Source: an uncultured Prevotellaceae bacterium (GTDB lineage: Bacteria; Bacteroidota; Bacteroidia; Bacteroidales; Bacteroidaceae). Taken from it: a stretch of DNA of 64,000 bases. The stretch is from contig CACWWZ010000007.1 in the NCBI GenBank assembly GCA_902764705.1, forward strand, positions 1-64,000, in the 5' to 3' direction. The notes beneath the pieces were generated by a model that saw only the letters and a program-made list of their open reading frames with translations, did not search any database and was not told where the DNA came from. Shown in pieces: positions 16,061 through 24,445 of the stretch (the first letter of the stretch is position 1; every line of letters starts with the position of its first letter). A program made the position numbers and the translations under genes.

Positions 16061-17716
16061 ATGAAAAGGATGAAGAAATTCTTATTGCTATCTGCTATTA
16101 TTCTCGTGCTCATGGCATGTACTAAGGATGAGTATAAGGAGGCGGAGGACTACGAACTTCCGGGCATTACGATGGATTCGTGTGTCGTAGCCTCCAGTAA
16201 TTCTTTTACAGCCTATATGACTGTAGACAAGGGAAAGTCGTTCTCCAATCATAGCGTGCAGCTGCTAGTCTATGACGCTAAGGATGTGAGCCGTGCGCTT
16301 TCCACTATCAACGTGGAGCTTGGGGAAGACCGTCTGCAAAAGGTCCAGAAGACCTTCACCGTGCCTGTTGTGGATGACCAATATATAGTGAGCGCTGTGC
16401 TGAAGACCGAGAAGAACTCGTTCAAGTCAAGGTCGCTCTTTGTCAGTCCGGCCAAGATGACTGCCGAGAGCTATCTCCTTATTTGGGGGCAGCCGCGCTA
16501 TCAGGAGGCAGTCCGCTATGAGGGGAGGGCATATCCCTATAAGCATGCGACAGATGACATTGCGCTGCACTTCTCGTTGTCGAGACGTCTGTATATTGTC
16601 GTGAAGGAGGCCCTGAAGGGCAAACCTGTCGAGGTTAGGGTAGGCAGTCATATCTATCCTGTAGTTTGGGATAGTTCATTGCGAGGAGACGAATCTGACA
16701 CCATGATGGAGGTAACAATGACTGATATTGAGCCTGGTGTTTACGATGTCGCCCTGTACTGGCCAGAAGCAGAAATTCCCTTGCCGAAGAAAATAAGAAT
16801 TCTGCCATTGAAAGCGGAAGAGGAGGAAACAATTCCATTCAGTGAGTTCAAGGATCAGCCCTACGATGCCAAGGCATCGTTCAGAATTGGTAATGAGATG
16901 TATTATTATACAAAGATGACACCCAAAACACTTGTGTCTTACAACCTCAACACGAAGACGTGGACCAAACACAAGGATGTGGACGATGAAATCTCGGAGA
17001 TGGTGACAATCGGTTCTAAGGCGTATGGCATCACTGAATTGTATAGAATGCATGGTGTCAGCATCGAATCGGTACAAAACAAGTTTTATGAGTACAATCC
17101 CCAGACCGACAGTTGGAAGTATCTAGGCAACCTGCCTGTGAAGGGTCAGATCCTTAATATGAAGATGTTCGTTGCCGGTGGCAATATATATATCTGCGGC
17201 GGACAGATTCCTAACGATGAAAACTATTATTCCTATACACAATGTATGGAGATGTGGAAGTACGACATATCCAACGGCCAATGGACAAGGGTTGCCGACA
17301 GACCCACTGGTGAGAACGTGATGCAGACGGGCAATGGCGAGACCAATGGTTACATCATGACACCTCACGGCTTCCTGTGGGTGTATGATTCAAACAAAGA
17401 TGTGTGGGAACGCGTGTCACAGCTGACTTCGGTATACCTCTCTAATAACTATGGGCAATGCCTCCTCGAACACGACGGCAAGCTCTTCTATGTTGGACAT
17501 CCCGGTGGGACCGATATCGATAGCGGGAACCCTTGCATCTACAGTTATGACTTCAAGAAAAGGCAATGGGAATTGCTAGGCCTTTACGACATTATGACTA
17601 TAGGTACCGCTATTCTGACTGCCACTTTCCACAACAACAAACTTGTTGTAGGTCCATTGTTGAAATACTCGTTTGATGCCACATGTATGCACTTCTTTAA
17701 CTTTGACCTCAAATGA
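16061..17716 (+). CDS. Kelch-like beta-propeller lipoprotein
   Basis: 551 residues from ATG 16061 (the longer frame uses a TTG inside the leader; ATG 16070 is also possible). Lipobox LVLMAC gives Cys at about residue 20. Residues about 30-260 are two or more Ig/FN3-like beta domains. Residues about 265-550 carry kelch-type blades: YNLNTKTWTKHKDV, YNPQTDSWKYLGNLP, WKYDISNGQWTRVADRPTG, VYDSNKDVWERVSQL and YDFKKRQWELLG. Probably a surface or periplasmic binding protein; the ligand is unknown. Its stop overlaps the next ATG (ATGA), so the two are one operon. Confidence 0.82.
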   Translation: MKRMKKFLLLSAIILVLMACTKDEYKEAEDYELPGITMDSCVVASSNSFTAYMTVDKGKSFSNHSVQLLVYDAKDVSRALSTINVELGEDRLQKVQKTFTVPVVDDQYIVSAVLKTEKNSFKSRSLFVSPAKMTAESYLLIWGQPRYQEAVRYEGRAYPYKHATDDIALHFSLSRRLYIVVKEALKGKPVEVRVGSHIYPVVWDSSLRGDESDTMMEVTMTDIEPGVYDVALYWPEAEIPLPKKIRILPLKAEEEETIPFSEFKDQPYDAKASFRIGNEMYYYTKMTPKTLVSYNLNTKTWTKHKDVDDEISEMVTIGSKAYGITELYRMHGVSIESVQNKFYEYNPQTDSWKYLGNLPVKGQILNMKMFVAGGNIYICGGQIPNDENYYSYTQCMEMWKYDISNGQWTRVADRPTGENVMQTGNGETNGYIMTPHGFLWVYDSNKDVWERVSQLTSVYLSNNYGQCLLEHDGKLFYVGHPGGTDIDSGNPCIYSYDFKKRQWELLGLYDIMTIGTAILTATFHNNKLVVGPLLKYSFDATCMHFFNFDLK

Positions 17717-19092
17717 AAACAAAATCTATTATCATCTCAGTGCTGTTTGTTATTTTGGTAATGGCGATGAACAGCTGCAGTACCAATACAATTTGGGAAG
17801 AGGTTACCTACGGTCAGGAAGAACCCTCGTACAGCTATGGCGAACTTCCTGCTATGGTGCAGGTTCATACAGATCGTGTCGACATTACGCTCTATAAGAA
17901 CCTGACACATTATATATACCTAGACGGCGTGCTCGTTAAGACACTTGACAACGAAAAGAAGATAACGCTGCGGGCCCTGACGCCCAACACCGAGTACCAT
18001 CTGTCCATCACGGCCATGGACGGTGTAAAAGTTCTTAAAAAGGAGCAAACATTCACCACCCTTAAGTCGTATGCATCCGTCATCGGTTGGCGCGAGATGG
18101 ACCTCTTCGGGAACAACGAGGAAGAAATCAGCTATGTCCTACAACTTCCCGGAGGCGACTTCCTCGACTTTACCCACAGATACTGTTATTATTCCGACGA
18201 AGACTACCGCCTGCGCCGGACCGATGCCGATGGACGGGTGAAATGGAGAAGCAACATAGCGGCCACGGAAGCTTCTGTCTCCGAGGAAGGCAACATTGCA
18301 GCCTGGTCGTTATACACGGCATGCAGAGTAAATCCAGAGACAGGAGACGTATTATATAAATATACTCCTAAATTGAAGGAAGGTTTCATCAATGCGGCCT
18401 ATGCATGCAAGGACGGAGGTATGGTCATTGTGGGACGAGGCGAGGTGCCGTACACCTATTATTTCGCACGCTTGGATGCCAACGGCCGAGTGATTCGCGA
18501 GGGAGGATCCAGTCTTGTCGATCAACTGTATATAGTCCACGAGATGGCCGACGGCAATGTCGTAGCGTTGGGCAAAAAAGGCGAGGAAACGCTGGTGGCC
18601 GTTACCTTCGACGCATCGGGCAAAGTGGTCAGGACGTCGTTAGACTCTTCAAAAGACAGGGACTTTGATTACGACTTAAACTTCGTTCAGTCCGTCAGAG
18701 ACAAGAATGGCAACACATACTTTCTTGGACATTATGAGTTGAATGCCGGAGTATATTATCCATGCTCTATGATTGTCAAGGTGGATGCCCAAGGACAGAT
18801 AGAATGGATGCACACGATGCACGACGAGGGTACGGAATACTATCCCGGCGATTTCTATTTCATCGACGACGACAAGTTGTTGGTAATCTATACTGGCGAC
18901 ACGGGATACTACTCAAGAAACAGCAAAACCCACGTGGCACTGGTGACTACTGACAATGAGTGGCTGCAAAACGTCACGTTCAACGATGATTATGCTGCAC
19001 TCTATGCCTGGCCGGTGAACGAGCAGTACACCCAGTTCATTTTCTTCGACAAGTACGGCAGGATATTACTTCTCGATACCGAAGGAAAATGA
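17713..19092 (+). CDS. Lipoprotein with FN3-like and beta-propeller regions
   Basis: 459 residues, lipobox LVMAMNSC (Cys about 22). Residues about 45-115 look FN3-like (VQVHTDRVDITLYKN ... ITLRALTPNTEYHLSITAMDG). The rest has repeated strand patterns of a propeller (RRTDADGRVKWRSNI, ARLDANGRVIREGGS, VKVDAQGQIEWMHTM), the PQQ-like or delta-60 repeat type. It is translationally coupled to the kelch lipoprotein, so the two probably work together at the cell surface. Function is unknown. Confidence 0.78.
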   Translation: MKTKSIIISVLFVILVMAMNSCSTNTIWEEVTYGQEEPSYSYGELPAMVQVHTDRVDITLYKNLTHYIYLDGVLVKTLDNEKKITLRALTPNTEYHLSITAMDGVKVLKKEQTFTTLKSYASVIGWREMDLFGNNEEEISYVLQLPGGDFLDFTHRYCYYSDEDYRLRRTDADGRVKWRSNIAATEASVSEEGNIAAWSLYTACRVNPETGDVLYKYTPKLKEGFINAAYACKDGGMVIVGRGEVPYTYYFARLDANGRVIREGGSSLVDQLYIVHEMADGNVVALGKKGEETLVAVTFDASGKVVRTSLDSSKDRDFDYDLNFVQSVRDKNGNTYFLGHYELNAGVYYPCSMIVKVDAQGQIEWMHTMHDEGTEYYPGDFYFIDDDKLLVIYTGDTGYYSRNSKTHVALVTTDNEWLQNVTFNDDYAALYAWPVNEQYTQFIFFDKYGRILLLDTEGK

Positions 19093-19312
19093 TGAAATGG
19101 TATTAGAGGGCACGCTGTGAGGTCGTTCCCATGAAGGTCAAGTACACAGCGGACCCCTCTGTGTAAAAAAGTTGCTTCGAATGTGGGGAGATATGAAGAA
19201 AACTGATGCAGTTATAATGGCCGATTAATTATAATAATAAGGTATGGAACTCTTTTTTAGAACCCTCCATCAGAGGGCCTTTCCCCATGACACCTTGCCA
19301 GGACGGGCCTTT

Positions 19313-19458
19313 CCCCTTTCTCCCCTAGTATAAAATTTCAGGGACTGGTTATTTGATATGAACTACTTTGTTTCAATCAAAACTAGCCCCTTTCTCCCCT
19401 AGAATTAAAATTCAGAGACTGTTTATTTGATTTTAATTGCTTAGTTTCAATCAAAAAC
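19313..19458 (+). repeat. 74-bp imperfect tandem duplication
   Basis: CCCCTTTCTCCCCTAG recurs 74 bp later and each is followed by AAAATTCAGnGACTG and later TTTCAATCAAAA. It lies in the gap after the lipoprotein operon. Confidence 0.75.
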
Positions 19459-19468
19459 CAGGCACCGT

Positions 19469-19560
19469 GATATCCAGATTATGGACGGCGCGGAGATATT
19501 CTTGGGACGGAGCAAAGAAATTCTTAGAACGGCGCATAGAAATTCTTCGGACGGGGCAAT
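19469..19560 (+). repeat. dispersed 92-bp repeat with 22-bp internal units, copy 2
   Basis: Same block and orientation as 15419-15510, about 90% identical. Between it and 19674 are two small hairpins (19585-19599; CCCACAA/TTGTGGG at 19607-19631) that may end transcription; no gene is seen. Confidence 0.88.
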
Positions 19561-19674
19561 AAGAGACCTCAAAGTTGCTTCGGGGTTACTAAAAGTAACA
19601 AGTATCCCCACAACTCACACAGAATTGTGGGAATATTTTTACACAACGGGGACGATTCTAATGTGTACTCTATG

Positions 19675-21882
19675 TTACTTCACTACCACCTTTTTGGTCG
19701 TTCCATCATTCATTCGGACTATATTGATTCCTTTCTGAGGCTTATCCAACAGCTTACCATCAAGCGTGTAGATCTTCGCATTGCCACATTCCCCTACCAT
19801 GATGGCATCAATACCCGTTGTGTATGTACCGTAAATCGTAATATTATGAGCAGGCATGGTTTCCGGATAGTCACCCCAAGCGAAGTCGTATCCTTCACGA
19901 CTTGGTGGTGTCGGAGGCGTAATCGTCGACCCATAATCCACCTTATCAGTCGTATACACCTCGTTGTCTATTATATAGGTGATAGTGTATTGGTTAACGA
20001 TAAAATACCCACTCACTGATACGTCTTCTGCTGGCATCTTTGTAGGTATCCAACTCCAACCACTGAAGGTGTAGCCTTCTTTCGTTGGCTCTTCATCAGG
20101 AGTGATGCTTGTCCCATACTCAATATAATAGATTTTATACACCGCATTGTCAACAAAATATGTAAGTTTATACTTTTGAATATTAAACGTTCCTGAAACC
20201 GTTACATCGTGAGCTGGCATCGTTGTTGGAATGTCGCTCCATCCACTAAAAATATACCCATCTTTTGTTGGGGAAGGTTCTGGTGAGATGGTTGCTCCGT
20301 ATTCAACATCGTATGACTTGTACACTTCCCCATCCACTAAATAAGTTAGTTTGTACTTGTTAATGGAGAAAGAGCCTATAACAGTTATATTTTCGGCTGG
20401 CATTTTTGTTGGGATCCAACTCCACCCAGAGAATGTGTAACCATCCTTATTTGGTGCGGGCTCTGGGGTGATAGTAGCTCCATACTCAATTTCATACGAC
20501 TTGTACAATTCGCCATCTACCTTATAAGTCAGCTTATACTTGTTAATTGTAAATGTACCCGTAACTGTTACATCATGATCAGGCATAGTCGCAGGTATTT
20601 CACTCCAACCACTAAATGTATACCCTTCTTTCGTAGGTGCAGGTTCTGGGGTTATTATTGCACCATACTCAATGTTATAACTTTTATATACCTCACCATC
20701 GACTTTATATGTTAGTTGATATTTGTTTGGAACAAAAGAACCTGTTATTGTTACATCGTGTGCCGGCATCGTTTCTGGAATTTCACTCCAACCAGAGAAT
20801 GTATACCCCTCCTTTGTGGGTGCAGGCTCGGGGGTAATCGTTGCACCCTCTTCTAGACTATACTGCTTGTAGATATTACCATCAACCATATAGGTCAAGG
20901 TATATTGAACAGCATTAATGTCTACAATTGCTTTAAACGTATTCCAAGGCTCCGTTTGCTGATAGCTACTTATTGAATTCGCTGGAACATGTAGCGTAAT
21001 GTATTCTTGATAAGAATCTAGGAAAGCGTCGCTTGCTGTAGTGGGTACACTTTCTGCATGACAATAAACGTCAATCAATTCTTTACAATTTGAAAAAGCT
21101 TTAGAATGTATGTATTTTATCCCATTTCCTATTATTACATTGGTTAATCCACTACAATCATATAACGCCATACCCCCAATGGAAATAACACTATTTGGAA
21201 TCGTGATAGAAGTTAATCCTTTGCAGCCCCAAAAAGTCCCATAATAAATAGTAGTTATGTTACTCGGTATAGTAATCGAAGTTAAGTTGGGACATTCACA
21301 AAAAGCAGAATTTCCAATAAAAGTTACACTATTAGGAATCGTAATATCAGTTAACTTATGACAATAACAAAAAGCCCTTCCTCCAATATAAGTTAATTGG
21401 TTTGGTAGTGAAATGGAAGCCAAATTTGCACAAGACATAAAGGCTGCTTCCCCTATCGATGTTACGCTATTTGGAATCAACACGTTAGTTAAATTTGTAC
21501 ACTCGTAAAAAGTATTTTTCGATATGGACGATACACTATTAGGAATCGTAATTGATGTTAATTGTGTACAACCCATGAAAGCCTGTTCTCCTATTGAGGT
21601 TACGCTGTTTGGAATTATTATGGATGTTAAATTTTGACATGGATAAAAAGCCGCCAATCCAATAGAAGTAACGCTATATTCGATTCCTTCATATATAATA
21701 GATTCTGGAATTGTTATGTCTCCAGTATAATAATAGGGATTATTGGGATTCCGAGTTACTTCAGCTTCTTTTGCTTTCTTTACTAAATTGTAATAGATGC
21801 CATCAATCTCCACAGTGTCTGCTATTGCTATCATTGGCAGTAACATCATAACAAGTAATAGTAGCAGTTTCTTCATAATCAT
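19675..21882 (-). CDS. BspA-like leucine-rich-repeat surface protein with six InlB-type repeats
   Basis: 735 residues. A signal peptide (LLLLLVMMLLPMIAIA) is followed by residues about 45-310 of BspA/TpLRR-type LRRs, each with a SITIPNSVTSIGxxAFxxC pattern. Residues about 325-690 hold six copies of a 61-residue InlB B-repeat (KYKLTYKVDGExYKSY ... GYTFSGWSEIPxTMPAHDVTVTG). The last 45 residues (AKIYTLDGKLLDKPQKGINIV ... VVVK) resemble the C-terminal modules of secreted Prevotella proteins. BspA-type LRRs often bind host or bacterial surfaces. The gene is clearly more AT-rich than its neighbours, which suggests acquisition. Its promoter is not evident. Confidence 0.9.
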   Translation of the reverse strand: MIMKKLLLLLVMMLLPMIAIADTVEIDGIYYNLVKKAKEAEVTRNPNNPYYYTGDITIPESIIYEGIEYSVTSIGLAAFYPCQNLTSIIIPNSVTSIGEQAFMGCTQLTSITIPNSVSSISKNTFYECTNLTNVLIPNSVTSIGEAAFMSCANLASISLPNQLTYIGGRAFCYCHKLTDITIPNSVTFIGNSAFCECPNLTSITIPSNITTIYYGTFWGCKGLTSITIPNSVISIGGMALYDCSGLTNVIIGNGIKYIHSKAFSNCKELIDVYCHAESVPTTASDAFLDSYQEYITLHVPANSISSYQQTEPWNTFKAIVDINAVQYTLTYMVDGNIYKQYSLEEGATITPEPAPTKEGYTFSGWSEIPETMPAHDVTITGSFVPNKYQLTYKVDGEVYKSYNIEYGAIITPEPAPTKEGYTFSGWSEIPATMPDHDVTVTGTFTINKYKLTYKVDGELYKSYEIEYGATITPEPAPNKDGYTFSGWSWIPTKMPAENITVIGSFSINKYKLTYLVDGEVYKSYDVEYGATISPEPSPTKDGYIFSGWSDIPTTMPAHDVTVSGTFNIQKYKLTYFVDNAVYKIYYIEYGTSITPDEEPTKEGYTFSGWSWIPTKMPAEDVSVSGYFIVNQYTITYIIDNEVYTTDKVDYGSTITPPTPPSREGYDFAWGDYPETMPAHNITIYGTYTTGIDAIMVGECGNAKIYTLDGKLLDKPQKGINIVRMNDGTTKKVVVK

Positions 21883-21951
21883 TTTGTTTTAAGATAATAT
21901 TTTTTTTAGAATATATACAAAAAGAAAACGTGGACAATTTACTTCGTCTAC

Positions 21952-22071
21952 GTATTCCGAGGTATTGGGGATAACCTGTACTGCTTAAACTAGTAAATGC
22001 CCACGCCATTGGCGTGAACTATCTACTTTAGTTCTTGCAGTATTCTTTTAATTCCCCAATTATCGGAATAC
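21952..22071. repeat. 120-bp imperfect inverted repeat (long hairpin)
   Basis: GTATTCCGA...TTGGGGA on the left (21952-21971) is inverted at 22053-22070. Matching continues inward (TACTGC, AACTA) to a perfect central palindrome CACGCCA-T-TGGCGTG (22002-22016). It occupies the gap between the LRR gene and the toxin-antitoxin pair. Confidence 0.7.
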
Positions 22072-22164
22072 AAGAATCTAAAAGCGGATATTCATCCTAT
22101 ATGTCTTTTGTTTTTATATTTATCTCAGCCCATAGGCATCTGCGGTTTTAAGGGTTATACATAT

Positions 22165-22569
22165 TTATTTCTTTTCGCTGATTAGCTGTTCTATCGCCTT
22201 GATAAAGTCTGCAGCAATGGCGATACCGTCAACAATGTCCTGTTCCGACACGTCGAAAAAGCAGTTGTAATCACTCTTTTCGCGAAGTCTCTGAAGGTTA
22301 TTGTAAAGGCGACCATAATCTATTGGCAGTATGCCAGTCTTAATGTAATGCATACTGAAAAGAGAGTGGGAAGTCTTATGGCGGCCAGCCTCTAAGCCAT
22401 CGTTAATAAATAGTGCATTGACAGCATGGAATACGGAATAGTACAGGCGGTTTGCTGCTCCGTTCCAGCGTCCACGAGCCTTTAGGATTTCTATGTCCTC
22501 GTAGGCTTCATGTGCTTTGTCTAGTTCACGCTGAACCAGAATCTGGCGTTCTTCATTTGTCAAACTCAT
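22165..22569 (-). CDS. HEPN-domain protein (putative toxin of an MNT-HEPN module)
   Basis: 134 residues, all alpha. The HEPN helix GAANRLYYSVFHAVNALF (about 36-53) is followed by HKTSHSLFSMHYIKTG and the segment REKSDYNCFFDVSEQDI, typical of the COG1895/COG2250 branch. In such modules the HEPN partner is an RNase-like toxin and the nucleotidyltransferase neutralises it; the exact RX4-6H nuclease motif is not obvious (R-EKSDY instead), so activity is uncertain. The start overlaps the stop of the MNT gene (ATGA). Confidence 0.85.
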   Translation of the reverse strand: MSLTNEERQILVQRELDKAHEAYEDIEILKARGRWNGAANRLYYSVFHAVNALFINDGLEAGRHKTSHSLFSMHYIKTGILPIDYGRLYNNLQRLREKSDYNCFFDVSEQDIVDGIAIAADFIKAIEQLISEKK

Positions 22570-22880
22570 AACAGCACTATTTTGTCGTGTTCAACATTCT
22601 TGTAGAACGGGGTGAAATGATAATCGGCCCATTCCTTCTTAGAATAGACTTGTGCATTAATCTCCTCGTTGATTTCCCAGCCCAACTCGGTAAACGGATA
22701 GCCGTAATCGTAATCCTTGAAAGTAAGACTAGGCTTGTCGAGCAATATCAGTAGGTCCCAGTCGCTATCTGGGCGATTGTCACCGCGGGCCCTTGAACCA
22801 TAAAGCAATAACGAACTATTAGCCGGCAATGTCTTACCAGCTACTTCCTTGATGTTACTTATTACAGTTGCCTTAGTCAT
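22566..22880 (-). CDS. MNT-family minimal nucleotidyltransferase (putative antitoxin)
   Basis: 104 residues from ATG 22880. The frame also extends to a TTG at 22931, but the -7 box at 22901-22908 lies between, so the shorter start is right. The nucleotidyltransferase signature GSRARGDNRPDSDWDLLI (about 27-44) has the GS and DxD metal-binding residues intact. In MNT-HEPN pairs this protein can AMPylate the HEPN toxin. It is first in the two-gene operon, as usual for an antitoxin. Confidence 0.88.
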   Translation of the reverse strand: MTKATVISNIKEVAGKTLPANSSLLLYGSRARGDNRPDSDWDLLILLDKPSLTFKDYDYGYPFTELGWEINEEINAQVYSKKEWADYHFTPFYKNVEHDKIVLL

Positions 22881-22900
22881 ATTACTTACGGTTTGTGAGG

Positions 22901-22908
22901 CAAAGATA
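22901..22908 (-). promoter_or_regulatory. -7 promoter element of the MNT-HEPN operon
   Basis: On the minus strand the bases are TATCTTTG followed by C, about 20 nt before the ATG at 22880. Confidence 0.75.
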
Positions 22909-23016
22909 GGAACTTTTTTCGAAACTTCCAAATTATTCAGGGGAAAAGTAGAAAACTTGACTATTTATTCCGTGAATCTTAAGGACTGAACTCTAAAGCT
23001 TCGCGGCTTTAACCCT

Positions 23017-23037
23017 AACCCTTTAAGGCCTAAAGGG
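23017..23037. repeat. hairpin in the gap before the phosphatase gene
   Basis: CCCTTTA pairs with TAAAGGG around a five-base loop. A smaller hairpin (AAAGC/GGCTT) lies just before it. It could be a terminator or the edge of the repeat cluster that follows. Confidence 0.5.
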
Positions 23038-23044
23038 TAAATCG

Positions 23045-23072
23045 TTAACTTAACGGGCATTGAATAAGGCTT
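23045..23072 (+). repeat. direct repeat flanking the tyrosine phosphatase gene, copy 1
   Basis: TTAACTTAACGGG, two variable bases, TTGAATAAGGCT. The same sequence occurs at 23683-23709. Confidence 0.85.
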
Positions 23073-23153
23073 CTCGCTATCAGAGAAACGGCCTCTCGCT
23101 GGTAGTGATACGGCGTGTTGCTGGGAGAGAGAGGCCGTGTCGCTGGAAAAGAG
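23068..23153 (+). repeat. 22-bp degenerate tandem repeat, about four copies
   Basis: Units start at 23068, 23090, 23112 and 23134 with GGCnTCTCGCTnnnAGnGA-like sequence. They lie upstream of the phosphatase promoter. Confidence 0.75.
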
Positions 23154-23205
23154 GCCGTTGTGTTAAAAAAATGCAGAAATGCAAGGAGGAATGTGGCTTT
23201 TTTCG

Positions 23206-23213
23206 TATCTTTG
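23206..23213 (+). promoter_or_regulatory. -7 promoter element of the phosphatase gene
   Basis: TATCTTTG followed by CA. It lies inside the longest ORF of this frame, which shows that the true start is downstream at 23242. Confidence 0.78.
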
Positions 23214-23241
23214 CAGGGCAAAAGGAAATGGAAACGATTGT

Positions 23242-23691
23242 ATGAAGAGAATATTGTTTGTATGTCACGGGAATATCTGCCGGAGTCCGATGGCGGAGTT
23301 TGTGATGAAGGATTTGGTGGCTAAGGCGGGACGCGAGGCGGAGTATTATATTGAGTCTGCAGCGACCTCGACAGAGGAAATTGGCAACCCCGTATACCCA
23401 CCAGCCCGGCGAAAGTTGGCAGAGCACGGAATCGGGTGTGCTGGTAAAACAGCACGGCAGATGACGCGTGCGGACTACGACCGTTTCGACCTGATAGTCG
23501 GTATGGACAGTTGGAACCTGCGAAACATGAATCGCATCTGTGGCGGTGACCCAGAAGGAAAGATCTGCCTGCTGATGGACTTCACGCGACGTTCTGGCGA
23601 TGTGGCCGACCCGTGGTATACTGGTGACTTTGAAGCAACTTGGCGTGATGTGCTGGAAGGTTGTCAGGGCATTTTTTGTTCTTTAACTTAA
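23242..23691 (+). CDS. Low-molecular-weight protein tyrosine phosphatase
   Basis: 149 residues from ATG 23242. The P-loop CHGNICRSP (about 8-16) is the exact LMW-PTP signature with nucleophile Cys and Arg, and the general acid Asp is in DPWYTGDF (about 125). It removes phosphate from tyrosine residues, often on capsule or exopolysaccharide kinases. No kinase or capsule gene is nearby. The stop codon falls inside the second copy of a direct repeat that also lies upstream of the gene. Confidence 0.93.
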   Translation: MKRILFVCHGNICRSPMAEFVMKDLVAKAGREAEYYIESAATSTEEIGNPVYPPARRKLAEHGIGCAGKTARQMTRADYDRFDLIVGMDSWNLRNMNRICGGDPEGKICLLMDFTRRSGDVADPWYTGDFEATWRDVLEGCQGIFCSLT

Positions 23692-23709
23692 CGGGACTTG
23701 AATAAGGCT
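23683..23709 (+). repeat. direct repeat flanking the tyrosine phosphatase gene, copy 2
   Basis: TTAACTTAACGGGACTTGAA is followed by TAAGGCT; it includes the phosphatase stop codon. Confidence 0.85.
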
Positions 23710-23749
23710 AAATAATGCAAAACGATTTGTCGGTAATGCAGAAGTTTCT

Positions 23750-23757
23750 TATTTTTG
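23750..23757 (+). promoter_or_regulatory. -7 promoter element, nearly leaderless gene
   Basis: TATTTTTG, then CAGCCG, then the ATG at 23764: only six bases between box and start codon. Confidence 0.7.
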
Positions 23758-23763
23758 CAGCCG

Positions 23764-24270
23764 ATGAATGCGACGCGGATAACATTTCTCCTGACAGCCC
23801 TTACGTATAGTCTGTTGCTCTCGGCTCAACGTCAGCTGAGGGTGGTGGATGTGGAAACGCTGTTTCCTGTGGCTGGAGCCAACGTGGTCAGCAAGGCCCG
23901 CACGGCTCAGACGGACTCGATGGGGTGTATCACCGTATCCGACACTTGCAAGACGCTCGTATTCTCGCACGTCAACTACGAAAGCCGTATGCTCAATCTG
24001 GAGGAGGTGAGGGATACGGTGTTCCTGATTTCGAAACTGCTGAATCTGAAGGAAGTGGTGGTGTTCGGACAGAAAAAGCGTGACGACAAACTGAAGGACT
24101 TGAAGAATCAACTGGGGTTGAGTCCTCTTGATGCGCAACTGATTGGGGCAAGCACCAATTCGGGTATGAACCTGTTCGGATTGATTGGCAAGCTCATTCC
24201 CAATAAATGGCGAAAAAGCAAGAAGGAATCGCGTCGCGAACGACTGAAGCGCATCATTGAGGAATATTGA
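23764..24270 (+). CDS. Secreted carboxypeptidase-regulatory-like domain protein
   Basis: 168 residues from ATG 23764. Signal peptide (ITFLLTALTYSLLLSAQ), then a single beta-sandwich of the CarboxypepD_reg-like type: RVVDVETLFPVAGANVVSKA, TDSMGCITVSDTCKTLVFSHVNYE and VFLISKLLNLKEVVVFG. The Lys/Arg-rich C-terminus (RKSKKESRRERLKRIIEEY) is unusual for a secreted protein. Such proteins are common in Bacteroidota and of unknown role. The -7 box ends six bases before the ATG. Confidence 0.78.
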   Translation: MNATRITFLLTALTYSLLLSAQRQLRVVDVETLFPVAGANVVSKARTAQTDSMGCITVSDTCKTLVFSHVNYESRMLNLEEVRDTVFLISKLLNLKEVVVFGQKKRDDKLKDLKNQLGLSPLDAQLIGASTNSGMNLFGLIGKLIPNKWRKSKKESRRERLKRIIEEY

Positions 24271-24273
24271 GTA

Positions 24274-24301
24274 ATTAAGAATTAAGAATTTAGAATTAAG
24301 A
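24274..24301 (+). repeat. 7-bp tandem array after the gene
   Basis: ATTAAGA, ATTAAGA, ATTTAGA, ATTAAGA directly after the stop codon. Confidence 0.85.
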
Positions 24302-24313
24302 GTATAAAAAAGT

Positions 24314-24347
24314 AAACGGATCGATTTCCGTTGGAATCAATCCGTTT
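24314..24347. terminator. bidirectional terminator
   Basis: AAACGGAT (24314-24321) pairs with ATCCGTTT (24340-24347), extended inward by ATT/AAT. It separates the rightward gene at 23764 from the leftward small ORF; on the minus strand it is followed by a T-rich tract. Confidence 0.8.
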
Positions 24348-24349
24348 AT

Positions 24350-24445
24350 TTAGTTTGCGGCGCGATAGTTGTATAATCTTGCCATGTTGTTACAAAACTC
24401 TGTGTAGGCTTCACTCTTGAGCCATTTGTTAATTAACTTTTTCAT
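24350..24445 (-). CDS. 31-residue small ORF behind a long structured leader
   Basis: ATG at 24445 to TAA at 24350-24352. The peptide starts MKKLINKWLKSEAYTEF and ends LYNYRAAN: basic, amphipathic, no clear signal peptide, with one Cys. Support for a real gene: a perfect -7 box (TACCTTTG) about 280 nt upstream on the same strand, a highly structured leader between, an A/G-rich stretch before the ATG, and a terminator beginning three bases after the stop. I do not recognise the peptide. It could be a leader peptide, a small toxin, a secreted signal, or a by-product of a regulatory RNA. Confidence 0.6.
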   Translation of the reverse strand: MKKLINKWLKSEAYTEFCNNMARLYNYRAAN

